A stretch of DNA of 64,000 bases from NCBI GenBank assembly GCA_023436885.1, contig JAEZHI010000038.1:124001-188000 (forward strand), written 5' to 3'. The notes beneath the pieces were generated by a model that was given only the letters and a program-made list of their open reading frames with translations, ran no database searches and was not told where the DNA came from. The stretch's first letter is position 1. Each line of letters opens with the position of its first letter. This document shows, in pieces, positions 9,131 to 17,789 of the stretch. Source of the DNA: Pseudomonadota bacterium (GTDB taxonomy: Bacteria > Pseudomonadota > Alphaproteobacteria > Rhizobiales > Pleomorphomonadaceae). Made by a program: the position numbers and the translations under genes.

Positions 9131-10242
9131 ACCTGCCTGAAACCGGTGCTGGCGAGCATCCCGCCGCCGCGGTCGAACAACACCACCTCCAGCTCCATGC
9201 CATGACCGGCAATGACTGCGGCTGCCGTCGCAAAGCCGCGTTCGGCCACCGCCTGGGCAATGGGAATACCGGCCGTGCGGCAGAGCGTGAGTGCCTCAAG
9301 GGCCGTGTTTGCCTTGCCTATGCTCTGCACGAGTTCCTCGCTGCCGCCCAAGTCGACGACCACTGCCGACAGCGCCGCGAGGTCGACCGACCCGCGCTTG
9401 GAATGAAGGTCGAGGAGCCCCTGCCCCAGCTTGACGCCCTTGGCAAAACCAAGCGACAGCGTTACCCGGGGCACCGGCGCTTTCTTGAGGTATTTCAGCG
9501 TGCCGCCAACGAAATCACCCATGTCGATCAACTGGATGTCATTGAGCCCGTGGAGGGTCTTGACCGCCTGTTCGGACGTGTTGCCGGTTGAGGCAGCGAC
9601 GTGGGTGAATCCTGAAGCGCGCGCCACATCGATGCCGCGCTGTATGGACGCGATCCAGGCGGCGCAAGAAAAGGGCACGACGATGCCGGTGGTGCCGAGA
9701 ATGGAAAGCCCACCAAGGATACCGAGCCGGCCATTGAGCGTGCGCTCGGCCAGTTTCTCGCCATTCTCGACCGAAATCTCCACCTCGATGTCTTCGGGGC
9801 CGCCCATGAGTGCGCGCGCTTCTTCCAGCGTCCGGGAGATCATGGCGCGCGGCGCCGGGTTGATTGCCGGTTCACCGACAGCGAGTGGCAGGCCGGGTCG
9901 AGTCACCGTGCCGACGCCAGGCCCGGCGCGGAACACGAGGCCTCGACCGGCCGCCGCTGGCCGGACCGTCGCTAGAATGAGGGCACCATGGGTCACGTCG
10001 GGATCGTCGCCGGCATCCTTGACCACGCCGGCCCGTGCCCACCTGGCACCTGTTGCCGTGGTTGCCAGCGCAAAAGCCGGCGTCTGGCCGCCGGGCAGCG
10101 TTACCGTCACGGGATCTGGGAAATGACCGCTGACCAGACTCTCGAACGCGGCACGCGTCGCGGCGGTGGCACAGCAGCCGGTCGTCCAGCCGCGCCTCAG
10201 GTTTGGCCGTCCGTCATCCAGTTCTTTGCCCGTGTCCGCCAT
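9127..10242 (-). CDS. cbiD: Cobalt-precorrin-5B C1-methyltransferase CbiD
   Basis: Methylates C-1 of the ring with loss of the C-20 fragment as acetaldehyde in the anaerobic pathway. The 371-residue protein has the family N-terminus LRRGWTTGCCATAATRAA, plus GPGVGTVTRPGLPLAVGEPAINP. It is inverted relative to its neighbours, overlapping cobM by four bases and diverging from cobB over 74 bases, which must hold promoters for both directions. No cobF is present in the window, so CbiD probably supplies C-1 methylation in a pathway otherwise of aerobic type. Confidence 0.92.
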   Translation of the reverse strand: MADTGKELDDGRPNLRRGWTTGCCATAATRAAFESLVSGHFPDPVTVTLPGGQTPAFALATTATGARWARAGVVKDAGDDPDVTHGALILATVRPAAAGRGLVFRAGPGVGTVTRPGLPLAVGEPAINPAPRAMISRTLEEARALMGGPEDIEVEISVENGEKLAERTLNGRLGILGGLSILGTTGIVVPFSCAAWIASIQRGIDVARASGFTHVAASTGNTSEQAVKTLHGLNDIQLIDMGDFVGGTLKYLKKAPVPRVTLSLGFAKGVKLGQGLLDLHSKRGSVDLAALSAVVVDLGGSEELVQSIGKANTALEALTLCRTAGIPIAQAVAERGFATAAAVIAGHGMELEVVLFDRGGGMLASTGFRQV

Positions 10243-10316
10243 CGATCCGACCGATCCTTTCGGGCGACAAGGTCGGCGCTGTCTGCTATCGGGTCAAGGG
10301 GAAAGGTGAGACGGCG

Positions 10317-11630
10317 ATGAAAGGCTTTTTGATCGCATCGGTGCGTTCCGGCGCCGGCAAGACGACGGTGTCGCTGGGGCTCATGACTGCCCTGGCGCGG
10401 CGGGGCCTGAAGGTCGCGCCGGCCAAGTGCGGCCCCGATTATATCGATCCGGCTTTCCATGCCGCCGCCGCCGGCCGCCCCAGCATCAACCTAGACAGCT
10501 GGGCCATGACGCCGGCGCAGGTGGCCGGTCTCGCAAATAACCAGGCCGTGGGCGCCGACCTGCTGGTGGCCGAGGGACTGATGGGGCTCTTTGATGGTGT
10601 CGGTCACGAAGCCGGCCGCACCGGGTCGTCGGCTGATATTGCCGCTGCCCTTGGTCTCAAGGTTTTGCTGGTGCTCGACGTAACGGGCCAGTCGACCTCC
10701 GCCGCCGCGGTTGCGCTTGGCGCCAAGCTCCTCGACCCGCGTCTTGAGATACTGGGTGTCGTGATCAACCGCGTCGGTTCGGAGCGCCACCGCCGGCTCT
10801 CAAGCGAGGCGATCGAGGCACTCGGTCTGCCCGTGCTGGGAGCTCTGCCGCGCGAAACGACTGTCGAGCTGCCCGAACGCCACCTTGGCCTTGTGCAGGC
10901 GGAAGAGACCGATGATCTCCGCAGGCGGCTCGACACCCTGGCCGATTTCGTAGGGCGGCATGTCGATATCGATCGTTTGCTCGAACTTTGCGGCGAGGTG
11001 GCTTTACCGCCGATTACCGGCGCTTCGGCGCCTTTGCCACCGCCCGGTCAGCGCATCGCGCTCGCCCGTGACGCTGCCTTCAGCTTCGTTTATCCGCATC
11101 ATCTCGCCGCTTGGCGAGCTGCGGGGGCGGAAATCCTACTCTTCTCGCCACTTGCCAACGAGGCCCCCGATCCCACCGCCGACGTCTGCTGGCTGCCGGG
11201 TGGCTACCCGGAACTCCATGCCGGCGTGATCGCTTCAGCAGATGGGTTCCTGTCTGGGATCAGAACATTTGCTTCGAGAAAGCCTGTCCATGGCGAGTGC
11301 GGTGGCTACATGGTGCTGGGAGCGGGGCTGGTCGATGCCGGCGGAACACGTCGCGCCATGGCTGGCCTGCTGGGCCTGGAAACCAGCTACGAGAAACGTC
11401 GCCTGCATCTGGGGTATCGTCGGGCCAAACTTGTAGCCGACTTGCCCCTCGGGCCGGCGGGCGCCGTGCTCTCCGGCCATGAGTTCCATTATGCTTCGAT
11501 CCTGACGCTCGGCAGCGACGATCCGCTCGCCGAAGTCGCCGACGCCCATGGCGCCGCCCCGGTTCCCGACGGTTCCCGACGCGGCCTTGTCAGCGGTAGC
11601 TTCTTCCATGCCATCGCCCGGCTCGACTGA
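10317..11630 (+). CDS. cobB: Hydrogenobyrinic acid a,c-diamide synthase CobB
   Basis: Glutamine- and ATP-dependent amidation of the a and c carboxylates, producing the substrate of CobN. The ATG at 10317 follows an AAAGGTGAG ribosome site and gives 437 residues. The N-terminal P-loop (SVRSGAGKTTVSLGL) belongs to the dethiobiotin-synthetase-like domain. The C-terminal glutaminase domain has its Cys in HGECGGYMVLG at about residue 328. The gene ends three bases from the convergent flavin reductase gene. The anaerobic homologue CbiA has the same architecture; CobB is chosen from context. Confidence 0.93.
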   Translation: MKGFLIASVRSGAGKTTVSLGLMTALARRGLKVAPAKCGPDYIDPAFHAAAAGRPSINLDSWAMTPAQVAGLANNQAVGADLLVAEGLMGLFDGVGHEAGRTGSSADIAAALGLKVLLVLDVTGQSTSAAAVALGAKLLDPRLEILGVVINRVGSERHRRLSSEAIEALGLPVLGALPRETTVELPERHLGLVQAEETDDLRRRLDTLADFVGRHVDIDRLLELCGEVALPPITGASAPLPPPGQRIALARDAAFSFVYPHHLAAWRAAGAEILLFSPLANEAPDPTADVCWLPGGYPELHAGVIASADGFLSGIRTFASRKPVHGECGGYMVLGAGLVDAGGTRRAMAGLLGLETSYEKRRLHLGYRRAKLVADLPLGPAGAVLSGHEFHYASILTLGSDDPLAEVADAHGAAPVPDGSRRGLVSGSFFHAIARLD

Positions 11631-11633
11631 GGC

Positions 11634-12212
11634 TCAGCTGAAGCGCCCGGCTTCCTCGATCAGCGCCGATACGACTTTCTCGAGCTGCCCCAGCGCCTTG
11701 TCGTTGGTGAGGTTGCCGTTCTCGTCGAAAGCTTTGTCGGCATAGGGTATCGCGACCTGCTGCGTCAGCACTCGCGCGCCAAGGGCGTTTTCCAGGATCT
11801 GCCTCAAGTGCATCAGCGAGCGGATGCCGGCAAAATGCCCCGGTGAGGCGGCTCCGATGGCGAACACGCGCTTTGTCCAGAGCCCCCTATAACGGTCGCC
11901 CCGGATTCGGCTCAGCCAATCGATGGTGTTCTTGAGAAGCGGTGTGACTGACTGATTATATTCCGGCGAGGCGATGAACACCCCATCCGAAGCGAGCATG
12001 AGCTCTGCGAGCTTGAGCGCCGGCTCCGGAACGCCACGCGCTCCCTCGCTGTCGCCGTCGTAGAGCGGTATGGGGTAATCGGCGAGTGATACAAGACGCA
12101 CCTCGGCGTCTCGCAGCGCGAGTTCACGCGCTGCGAGGGCCGCGAGGCGCCCATTGTAACTGCCGCCGCGCGTCGAGCCGGAAAAGACCAGCAGGTCTGG
12201 CCGCCCCCTCAA
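11634..12212 (-). CDS. NADPH-dependent FMN reductase family protein
   Basis: Flavodoxin-like oxidoreductase of the NADPH-dependent FMN reductase family (quinone, chromate or flavin reduction; substrate unknown). It shows VFSGSTRGGSYNGRLAAL near the start, a phosphate-binding loop, and SPEYNQSVTPLLKNTIDWL around residue 85. The start is read as a TTG at 12212: a GGAG lies seven bases before it and its TTGA overlaps the msrA stop. A TTG at 12242 would add ten residues. Coupling to msrA suggests a role in oxidative stress or thiol/quinone redox balance, which is inference. Confidence 0.82.
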   Translation of the reverse strand: MRGRPDLLVFSGSTRGGSYNGRLAALAARELALRDAEVRLVSLADYPIPLYDGDSEGARGVPEPALKLAELMLASDGVFIASPEYNQSVTPLLKNTIDWLSRIRGDRYRGLWTKRVFAIGAASPGHFAGIRSLMHLRQILENALGARVLTQQVAIPYADKAFDENGNLTNDKALGQLEKVVSALIEEAGRFS

Positions 12213-12877
12213 GATAGGACTCCGGCGCCGGGCACCGGGCAACTGACGCCCGTTCCGCCGAGCCCGCAGTAACCATTGGGGTTTTTGGCGAGATATTGCT
12301 GGTGGTAGGCCTCGGCGAAATAGTAGGGCCCAGCCTCGTCGATGGTCGTGGTGATCGTGGCTGTCCGCCCGGCTTTGGCGAGCGCCTGACCATAGGCTTC
12401 GCGCGCTGCTTCGGCTACGGCGCGTTGGGCCTCGTTGTGGACATAGATCGCCGAACGATACTGGGTGCCGACGTCGTTGCCCTGGCGCATGCCCTGCGTC
12501 GGATCGTGGCTCTCGAAGAACAGGCGCACGAGATCGGCATAGGAAACGGCATTCGGGTCGAACGTCACCTCCACCGCTTCGGCGTGGCCTGTACGACCGG
12601 AGCAGACTTCTTCGTAAGTCGGATTTTCGGTAATACCGCCCGTATAGCCAACCGACGTCAGGTAGACGCCGGGCCGCTGCCAGAACAGACGCTCGGCTCC
12701 CCAGAAACAGCCAAGCGCAAAGGTGGCGACGGCATGACCATCGGGAACCGGGCCCTTGAGCGGGCGACCGTTGACGAAATGGGTTTCGGCGGTGGCGATC
12801 GGCCGCTCGCGGCCGGGCAACGCCGTCTCCGGCGTCGGCAGAACAGCCGGCTTCCGGAACGTCTCGAAAAAGGCCAT
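12209..12877 (-). CDS. msrA: Peptide-methionine (S)-S-oxide reductase MsrA
   Basis: Repairs oxidised methionine in proteins. The 222-residue protein has the catalytic Cys57 in FALGCFWGAERLFW and C-terminal candidate resolving cysteines at about 204 and 213, so it should be recycled by thioredoxin. The ATG at 12877 is preceded by an AAGGA ribosome site; an in-frame start at 12901 is less likely. About 50 residues precede the catalytic motif, a longer N-terminus than the minimal enzyme but common in this group. It is first in a two-gene unit and diverges from the Crp/Fnr gene. Confidence 0.94.
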   Translation of the reverse strand: MAFFETFRKPAVLPTPETALPGRERPIATAETHFVNGRPLKGPVPDGHAVATFALGCFWGAERLFWQRPGVYLTSVGYTGGITENPTYEEVCSGRTGHAEAVEVTFDPNAVSYADLVRLFFESHDPTQGMRQGNDVGTQYRSAIYVHNEAQRAVAEAAREAYGQALAKAGRTATITTTIDEAGPYYFAEAYHQQYLAKNPNGYCGLGGTGVSCPVPGAGVLS

Positions 12878-13022
12878 GGCTTTTCCTTGTCTCCCCGTCA
12901 TGGTTCCGCCCCTAGGAACCGGCTCACCAAGATGGGACCGCCGCTATTGCTTTGCAAGTCCGGCTGGCTGGCGCTCGGTGAACGCTTTGCTATAACGGGC
13001 GGCAAGAGGAGACCTTGATAGC

Positions 13023-13721
13023 ATGGCGTCCCGCAAGCTCGACCGATCCCTGATACGTGGCTTCGATCTGTTCCGCGATATGACGGAAGAAAATCTCGAC
13101 GCCGTTCTCACCACCGTTCAGGTGCGAACCGTCGAGCCTGGCGAGCCGGTTTTCAGCCAAGGCGCGCCGGCCGACGAGTTCTTTCTGCTGCTCCACGGTC
13201 ATCTCAAGGTGATCCAGGTGACGCCCTCGGGTGAGCAGGTCGTCGTGCGCCACGTTCTGCCCGGCGAGGTCTTCGGCATAGCCAAGGCGATTCGCCGGAC
13301 CGATTATCCGGCGACGGCCGAGGCCGTCACCGAGAGCATCGTTCTCGTCTGGATGTCTTCCCAATGGCAGGACTTCGTGGCGCTCAATCCGGTCCTCGCC
13401 GTCAACGCCCTCGAGGCGGTCGGCGAGCGCTTGCAGGAAGCGCACACCCGCATTCGTGAACTCTCGACCGAGGAAGTGGAACGACGCGTCGCCCATGCCC
13501 TGCAGCGTCTTGTCCGGCGCGCTGGCAAGAAGGAGCCCGACGGCAGCATCCTGATCGACTTTCCGCTGACGCGGCAGGATATTGCCGAGATGACGGGCAC
13601 GACGCTGCACACCGTAAGCCGGCTGCTCAGTGCCTGGGAAGGGCAGGGCGTCGTTCGCAGTGCTCGCCGCCGCATCGCCATCACCGATGAGAACCGGCTC
13701 GGCGCGCTGGCGCGAGGATAA
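13023..13721 (+). CDS. Crp/Fnr family transcriptional regulator
   Basis: Transcription factor of 232 residues with an N-terminal cyclic-nucleotide-binding-like beta-roll (about 20-130), a long dimer helix and a C-terminal winged helix (about 180-215, TRQDIAEMTGTTLHTVSR). It contains no cysteine, so it cannot carry an oxygen-sensing Fe-S cluster like FNR. The effector is unknown; NnrR/Dnr-like nitric oxide or other ligands are possible. It is transcribed away from msrA, with a TATAAC at 12991-12996 as a possible -10 element. Confidence 0.85.
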   Translation: MASRKLDRSLIRGFDLFRDMTEENLDAVLTTVQVRTVEPGEPVFSQGAPADEFFLLLHGHLKVIQVTPSGEQVVVRHVLPGEVFGIAKAIRRTDYPATAEAVTESIVLVWMSSQWQDFVALNPVLAVNALEAVGERLQEAHTRIRELSTEEVERRVAHALQRLVRRAGKKEPDGSILIDFPLTRQDIAEMTGTTLHTVSRLLSAWEGQGVVRSARRRIAITDENRLGALARG

Positions 13722-13726
13722 GTCGG

Positions 13727-15259
13727 TCAGAGCCAGCCGAGGCTTGAGGCCGCGATCACTGCCAGCGACAGCGCTCCGATCCAGAGCGGCAGAGCAATCG
13801 ACCGGCGACGACGCCGATTCTCGTCGGCTGCTTCGGTTCGGGCCGCAATTGTCTCGATGGCGTCGAATACCTTTGGCAAACGGGGGGCGAGAGCGAGCAG
13901 GTCGCCCACCGCCGACACCGCTGTCTCGATGCGGCCGATGGGACCAAGATTGCGGGTAATCCAGCCGCTCACGACCGGCTCGGAGATCTTCCACATGTCG
14001 AGATCAGGATCGAGGCTGCGAGCAACGCCCTCGACCACCACCATGGTCTTCTGAAGCAGGATCAGCTCGGGCCGGGTCTGCATGGCAAACAGTTCGGTTG
14101 TCTCGAACAACTGGTTGAGCAGTCGAGACATGGCGATTTCCGACGCGGGCACGCCATGGAGCGGTTCGCCGACGGCTCGTAGCGCCTGCGCGAAGCTTTC
14201 CAGCTCCTGCTCGGGCGGAACGTAGCCAGCTTCGAAATGGACTTCGGCGACACGGCGATAGTCGCGTGTGATGAAGCCGTGCAGGATCTCGGCGAGGAAG
14301 CGGCGTTCGCGCGGACCGAGACGGCCGACAATGCCGAAATCGACCGCGACGATCCGCCCGGCCGCATCCACGAACAGATTGCCCTGGTGCATGTCGGCGT
14401 GGAAGAAGCCGTCGCGTAGCGCGTGTCTCAGGAAGGACTGGAGCAGCGTTGCCGCGAGCTTCGGCAGGTCGTGACCGGCAGCCCGGATCGCCGCGACATC
14501 CGACAGCTTGATGCCGTCGATCCATTCCATCGTGAGGACCGATCGGCTGGTGCGCCGCCAGTCAACGGTCGGAACCCGGAAATCTTCGTCGTTCGCGGTG
14601 TTCTGGGCCATCTCCGATAGAGCCGAGGCTTCAAGGCGCAGGTCCATTTCCAGCGTCAGCGACCGGGCGAGCGTGTCGACGATGGCGACCGGTCTGAGGC
14701 GGCGCGCACGGGGTGCCACGGCCTCGATCAGCCTGGCGGCAAGATAGAAGCCTGCAAGATCGGACGCGATGCGCTTGTCGATCCCCGGTCGCAATATTTT
14801 AACGGCCACATCACGATGGCGACCGTCGCGGTCCGCAACCGTCGCCTTGTGCACCTGGGCGATCGAAGCCGCAGCGATCGGCGCCGCCAATTCAGGAAAG
14901 AGCCGGTCTGCCTCGAGGCCAAAGCTTTCGCCTATAACCACTCTGGCGCCGGACAGCCCAAAGTCCGGCATTGCGTCCTGTAGTTCCGCCAGATCGACGG
15001 CGAGAGAGGCGCCGACCACGTCCGGGCGTGTGGCAAGAAACTGACCGAGTTTGACGTAGGACGGACCAAGACGGGAAAAGGCAACCGAAAGCCGTTCGGC
15101 CCGGCTGGCAACGCCACGGCGGCGGATCGCTCTTGCAAAGAGTAGTGCTGCAGAGACCGCGAAGGGGCGCGGCTCGGGTAGCGGCAGGGCGTTGATCACT
15201 CCCTCGCGGGCGAGCACCCAGGCAGCGCGGACGAGGCGGGCGAGATCGACGGGCAGCAT
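13727..15259 (-). CDS. ubiB: Ubiquinone biosynthesis kinase-like protein UbiB
   Basis: Atypical ADCK/ABC1-type kinase-like ATPase required for ubiquinone synthesis, bound to the inner membrane. The 510-residue protein has the hallmark SYVKLGQFLATRPD motif (Lys70), the catalytic HADMHQGNLFV loop near residue 288, and VDFGIVGRL about 15 residues later. The last 30 residues form a hydrophobic C-terminal membrane anchor. The order ubiE then ubiB on the same strand is typical of alphaproteobacteria. The 3' end faces the Crp/Fnr gene with a 5-base gap. Confidence 0.95.
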   Translation of the reverse strand: MLPVDLARLVRAAWVLAREGVINALPLPEPRPFAVSAALLFARAIRRRGVASRAERLSVAFSRLGPSYVKLGQFLATRPDVVGASLAVDLAELQDAMPDFGLSGARVVIGESFGLEADRLFPELAAPIAAASIAQVHKATVADRDGRHRDVAVKILRPGIDKRIASDLAGFYLAARLIEAVAPRARRLRPVAIVDTLARSLTLEMDLRLEASALSEMAQNTANDEDFRVPTVDWRRTSRSVLTMEWIDGIKLSDVAAIRAAGHDLPKLAATLLQSFLRHALRDGFFHADMHQGNLFVDAAGRIVAVDFGIVGRLGPRERRFLAEILHGFITRDYRRVAEVHFEAGYVPPEQELESFAQALRAVGEPLHGVPASEIAMSRLLNQLFETTELFAMQTRPELILLQKTMVVVEGVARSLDPDLDMWKISEPVVSGWITRNLGPIGRIETAVSAVGDLLALAPRLPKVFDAIETIAARTEAADENRRRRRSIALPLWIGALSLAVIAASSLGWL

Positions 15260-15319
15260 CAGGCAGTTTCCTCGCAGGGCGTCATGTCGCAGGGTCTACC
15301 TCACGACACTCCGTTCGCG

Positions 15320-15352
15320 AATGTTCCAGGCGTCAGGTGGGTCTGGAACATT
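15320..15352. repeat. Perfect 10-bp inverted repeat between ubiE and ubiB
   Basis: AATGTTCCAG at 15320-15329 and CTGGAACATT at 15343-15352, separated by 13 bases. It lies in the 142-base gap between ubiE and ubiB. No T-run follows on either strand, so a standard terminator is unlikely. On the minus strand it could be a regulator site or mRNA hairpin ahead of ubiB. The GGAAC on that strand is followed 17 bases later by CGTG, a weak resemblance to an EcfG-type stress promoter. Confidence 0.55.
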
Positions 15353-15401
15353 TTATGATGGATTCAACAAGCGGACGCGCCAGCATCCTTGCAGGTTGGA
15401 A

Positions 15402-16157
15402 CTAGATTTTGACGCCAACGTGGAGTGCCACGACCCCGAGCGTCATATTGGTGTAGCTGACCCGCGAGAAGCCCGCTGCCTCGATCATCGCCTTGAAGCG
15501 TTCCTGATTGGGGAAGCGGCGGATCGATTCCACGAGATAGCGATAGCTCTCTTCATCCTTGGCAACCACCCGCCCGATCTTCGGCACCAGATGGAAGGAG
15601 TAAAGGTCATAGACCTTGTCGGCGACCGGAGCGTCCACCTGCGAGAACTCAAGGCACAGGAAGCGGCCGCCGGGCTTCAGCACGCGGAAGGCTTCGGACA
15701 GCGCCTTGTCGATCTTTGGCACGTTGCGAATGCCGAAGGCAATCGTGTAGGCATCGAAGGCGGCGTCAGCCCAGGGGAGTTCCTCGGCGTTGGCCTCGAC
15801 GAACTCCAGCTTTTCAAGTCCGCGCGCTCGCGCCCGCTCGCGCCCGACGTCCAGCATCGAGGAATTGATGTCGGCGACAGTGATGTCGGCGGTGCGGTTC
15901 GAACGCTCAGCGATCCGGAAGGCGATATCTCCGGTACCGCCGGCCATGTCGAGAACCTTGAAGGGGCGCCGCCCGGAGCGCGGCGGCGCAAGGCGCGAGA
16001 CCATGGCGTCCTTCCAGAGCCGGTGCAGACCACCCGACATCAGGTCGTTCATCAGGTCGTAGCGCCCGGCAACCGAGTGAAAGACGCTGTCGACGAGGCC
16101 CTGCTTTTCGCCCGCGTTGACCTCGCGAAAGCCGAAGGAAGTGCTGTTGTCCGTCAT
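15402..16157 (-). CDS. ubiE: Demethylmenaquinone/ubiquinone C-methyltransferase UbiE
   Basis: SAM-dependent C-methyltransferase of the ubiquinone (and, where present, menaquinone) pathway. The ATG at 16157 (MTDNSTSFGFREV) gives the usual 251 residues. SAM motif DMAGGTGDIAFRI is near residue 67, and the family signature AFGIRNVPKIDKAL is near 140. It lies upstream of ubiB on the same strand and is divergent from mutM. Confidence 0.95.
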   Translation of the reverse strand: MTDNSTSFGFREVNAGEKQGLVDSVFHSVAGRYDLMNDLMSGGLHRLWKDAMVSRLAPPRSGRRPFKVLDMAGGTGDIAFRIAERSNRTADITVADINSSMLDVGRERARARGLEKLEFVEANAEELPWADAAFDAYTIAFGIRNVPKIDKALSEAFRVLKPGGRFLCLEFSQVDAPVADKVYDLYSFHLVPKIGRVVAKDEESYRYLVESIRRFPNQERFKAMIEAAGFSRVSYTNMTLGVVALHVGVKI

Positions 16158-16284
16158 CGTCTGTCCCGTTCTGCCATGAGCTTGCGCCGTCGGCGCGCCG
16201 GCGACCATAGCCGAAGAGAACGGCGGGCGCTATGTTGCCGCAAGAGATGAGCTCAGCGCGTCATGACAAGGAGACCATCAGCTT

Positions 16285-17160
16285 ATGCCCGAGTTGCCGG
16301 AAGTGGAGACGGTGCGGCGTGGCCTGCAGCCGGTGCTGGAAGGCGCCACGATCAAGAAGGTCACCTTGGCTCGTGAAGGCCTTCGCTACCCATTTCCGAT
16401 ACGGTTTTCGGAACGGTTGGCCGGCCGCCGCGTGCTTGGTCTCGACCGGCGATCGAAATACCTTCTCTGGGATATCGAGGGCGGCGATATCCTGCTGGCC
16501 CATCTCGGCATGTCCGGTTCCTTCAGGATCGAAGCCCCCGAGGCGGCCGGCGTGACAGGCTCCGTGCCGGGCGTCTTCGCCCTCGCCCGTTCTCGCGATA
16601 CGCGTCATGATCATGTCCGTTTCGAGCTGCAGGGAGGCACCGCGGTCATTTACAATGACCCCAGGCGCTTTGGCTTCATGGATCTCTTCTCGCGGTCCGA
16701 TATGGACCGGCACCCACGTCTCGTCGGTTTGGGCATCGAGCCGACATCCAATCTCTTTGCTGCGGAAACGCTTGCTCCCTTGGCTGAGCGTCGCACCCCG
16801 CTGAAGGCGGCGCTTCTCGATCAGGGAATCGTCACGGGGCTCGGCAACATCTATGTCTGCGAGGCCCTCTGGCGAGCCGAGCTCGATCCACGCCAGCCAG
16901 CCTCCGTTCTCGCTGATCCCTCGGCTTCCGAAAAACTTGCCTCGGCCATTCGGACTGTGATCGCGGAGGCGATTGAGGCTGGCGGGTCGACATTGCGCGA
17001 TCACATGCGGACCGACGGCACGCTCGGTTATTTCCAGCATCGCTTTGCCGTCTACGACCGCGAAGGCGAGCCTTGCCTGCGTTCGGACTGCGGTGGAACG
17101 GTGACGCGGATCCGCCAAGCCGGCCGTTCAACCTTCTTTTGTCCGGCTTGCCAGCGCTGA
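16285..17160 (+). CDS. mutM: Formamidopyrimidine-DNA glycosylase MutM (Fpg)
   Basis: Base-excision repair enzyme that removes 8-oxoguanine and formamidopyrimidines and cuts the strand. The 291-residue protein begins MPELPEVETVRRGL with the catalytic Pro2 and Glu3. It has the substrate-contacting Lys in KYLLWD (about residue 57) and GLGNIYVCEALWRA. The C-terminal zinc finger has four cysteines (CLRSDC and CPAC, about residues 264-288). The order ubiE-mutM-rpsT is common in Hyphomicrobiales. Confidence 0.97.
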   Translation: MPELPEVETVRRGLQPVLEGATIKKVTLAREGLRYPFPIRFSERLAGRRVLGLDRRSKYLLWDIEGGDILLAHLGMSGSFRIEAPEAAGVTGSVPGVFALARSRDTRHDHVRFELQGGTAVIYNDPRRFGFMDLFSRSDMDRHPRLVGLGIEPTSNLFAAETLAPLAERRTPLKAALLDQGIVTGLGNIYVCEALWRAELDPRQPASVLADPSASEKLASAIRTVIAEAIEAGGSTLRDHMRTDGTLGYFQHRFAVYDREGEPCLRSDCGGTVTRIRQAGRSTFFCPACQR

Positions 17161-17165
17161 CGGCG

Positions 17166-17194
17166 TTGACGGCGGCCGTTCCAACGTCTATAAG
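17166..17194 (+). promoter_or_regulatory. Sigma-70-type promoter of rpsT
   Basis: A -35 TTGACG (17166-17171) and a -10 TATAAG (17189-17194) separated by exactly 17 bases, immediately after the mutM stop. A transcript would start near 17201 and carry a leader of about 125 bases before rpsT. The match to consensus is strong for a GC-rich genome. Confidence 0.75.
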
Positions 17195-17325
17195 CCCGCC
17201 CCAAGGACGGTGGCCGATGGTCGTCGGCCGCCTGAAAGTTTTACGTCGTTCGTGTGGCCGGGTTCGGCAGCCGCGGCGGCTCAACAACAAGTCCCGGAGT
17301 TGCCGGGAGAGAGAAAGGGTTCAGA

Positions 17326-17592
17326 ATGGCCAATACGTCTTCGGCCAAGAAGGCGACCCGCAAGATCGCGGCCCGCACCGAGGTGAACAAGAACCGTCGC
17401 AGCCGCATGCGGTCTTTCGTGCGCAAGTTCGAGGAAGCAGTTGCTTCCGGTGACAAGAGCGCCGCTACCGAGGCTTTCAAGGCGGTTGAGCCCGAGATCA
17501 TGCGGGCAGCGACCAAGGGCATCGTTCATAAGAACACCGCCTCGCGCAAGGTGTCACGTCTGGCTGCTCGCCTGAAGTTGATCAGCGCCTGA
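17326..17592 (+). CDS. rpsT: 30S ribosomal protein S20
   Basis: Small-subunit protein that binds 16S rRNA. The 88 residues are the standard size and begin MANTSSAKKATRKIAART; the Ala/Lys/Arg-rich helical character is typical. The ATG at 17326 is preceded by an AAAGGG ribosome site. Longer in-frame starts upstream are not used by homologues. Its own promoter and a terminator flank it. Confidence 0.97.
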   Translation: MANTSSAKKATRKIAARTEVNKNRRSRMRSFVRKFEEAVASGDKSAATEAFKAVEPEIMRAATKGIVHKNTASRKVSRLAARLKLISA

Positions 17593-17648
17593 TACCTGAT
17601 GCCTCCGGGCGTCAAACCAGTGTCTATTTGGTTAAGACAAGTCTATCA

Positions 17649-17680
17649 GGGCCTGGCTTTTAGCTGGGCCCTTTTGCTTT
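17649..17680 (+). terminator. Rho-independent terminator of rpsT
   Basis: A ten-pair stem with a TTT loop: GGGCC at 17649-17653 pairs with GGCCC at 17667-17671, and GCT with AGC inside, joined by two G-T wobbles. A T-rich tract follows directly (17672-17680). Confidence 0.8.
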
Positions 17681-17789
17681 TCCGGCTCGCTTCGCCCAGT
17701 GTTGAAGGGCTGTAGACGCCAGACTCGGGTGTCAGATTTTATTATTTTAAAACAAATGGTTAGATATACGTCGTTCTCTGAAGGTGAAG

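Noticed and set aside
1..11630. Cobalamin riboswitch within the cob cluster
   Set aside because: The short gaps leave no room for one; if present it should lie upstream of cobN or earlier genes, outside the window.
12902..13022. FNR box controlling the Crp/Fnr gene
   Set aside because: Only one TTGAT half-site is present before the start; the second half is missing.
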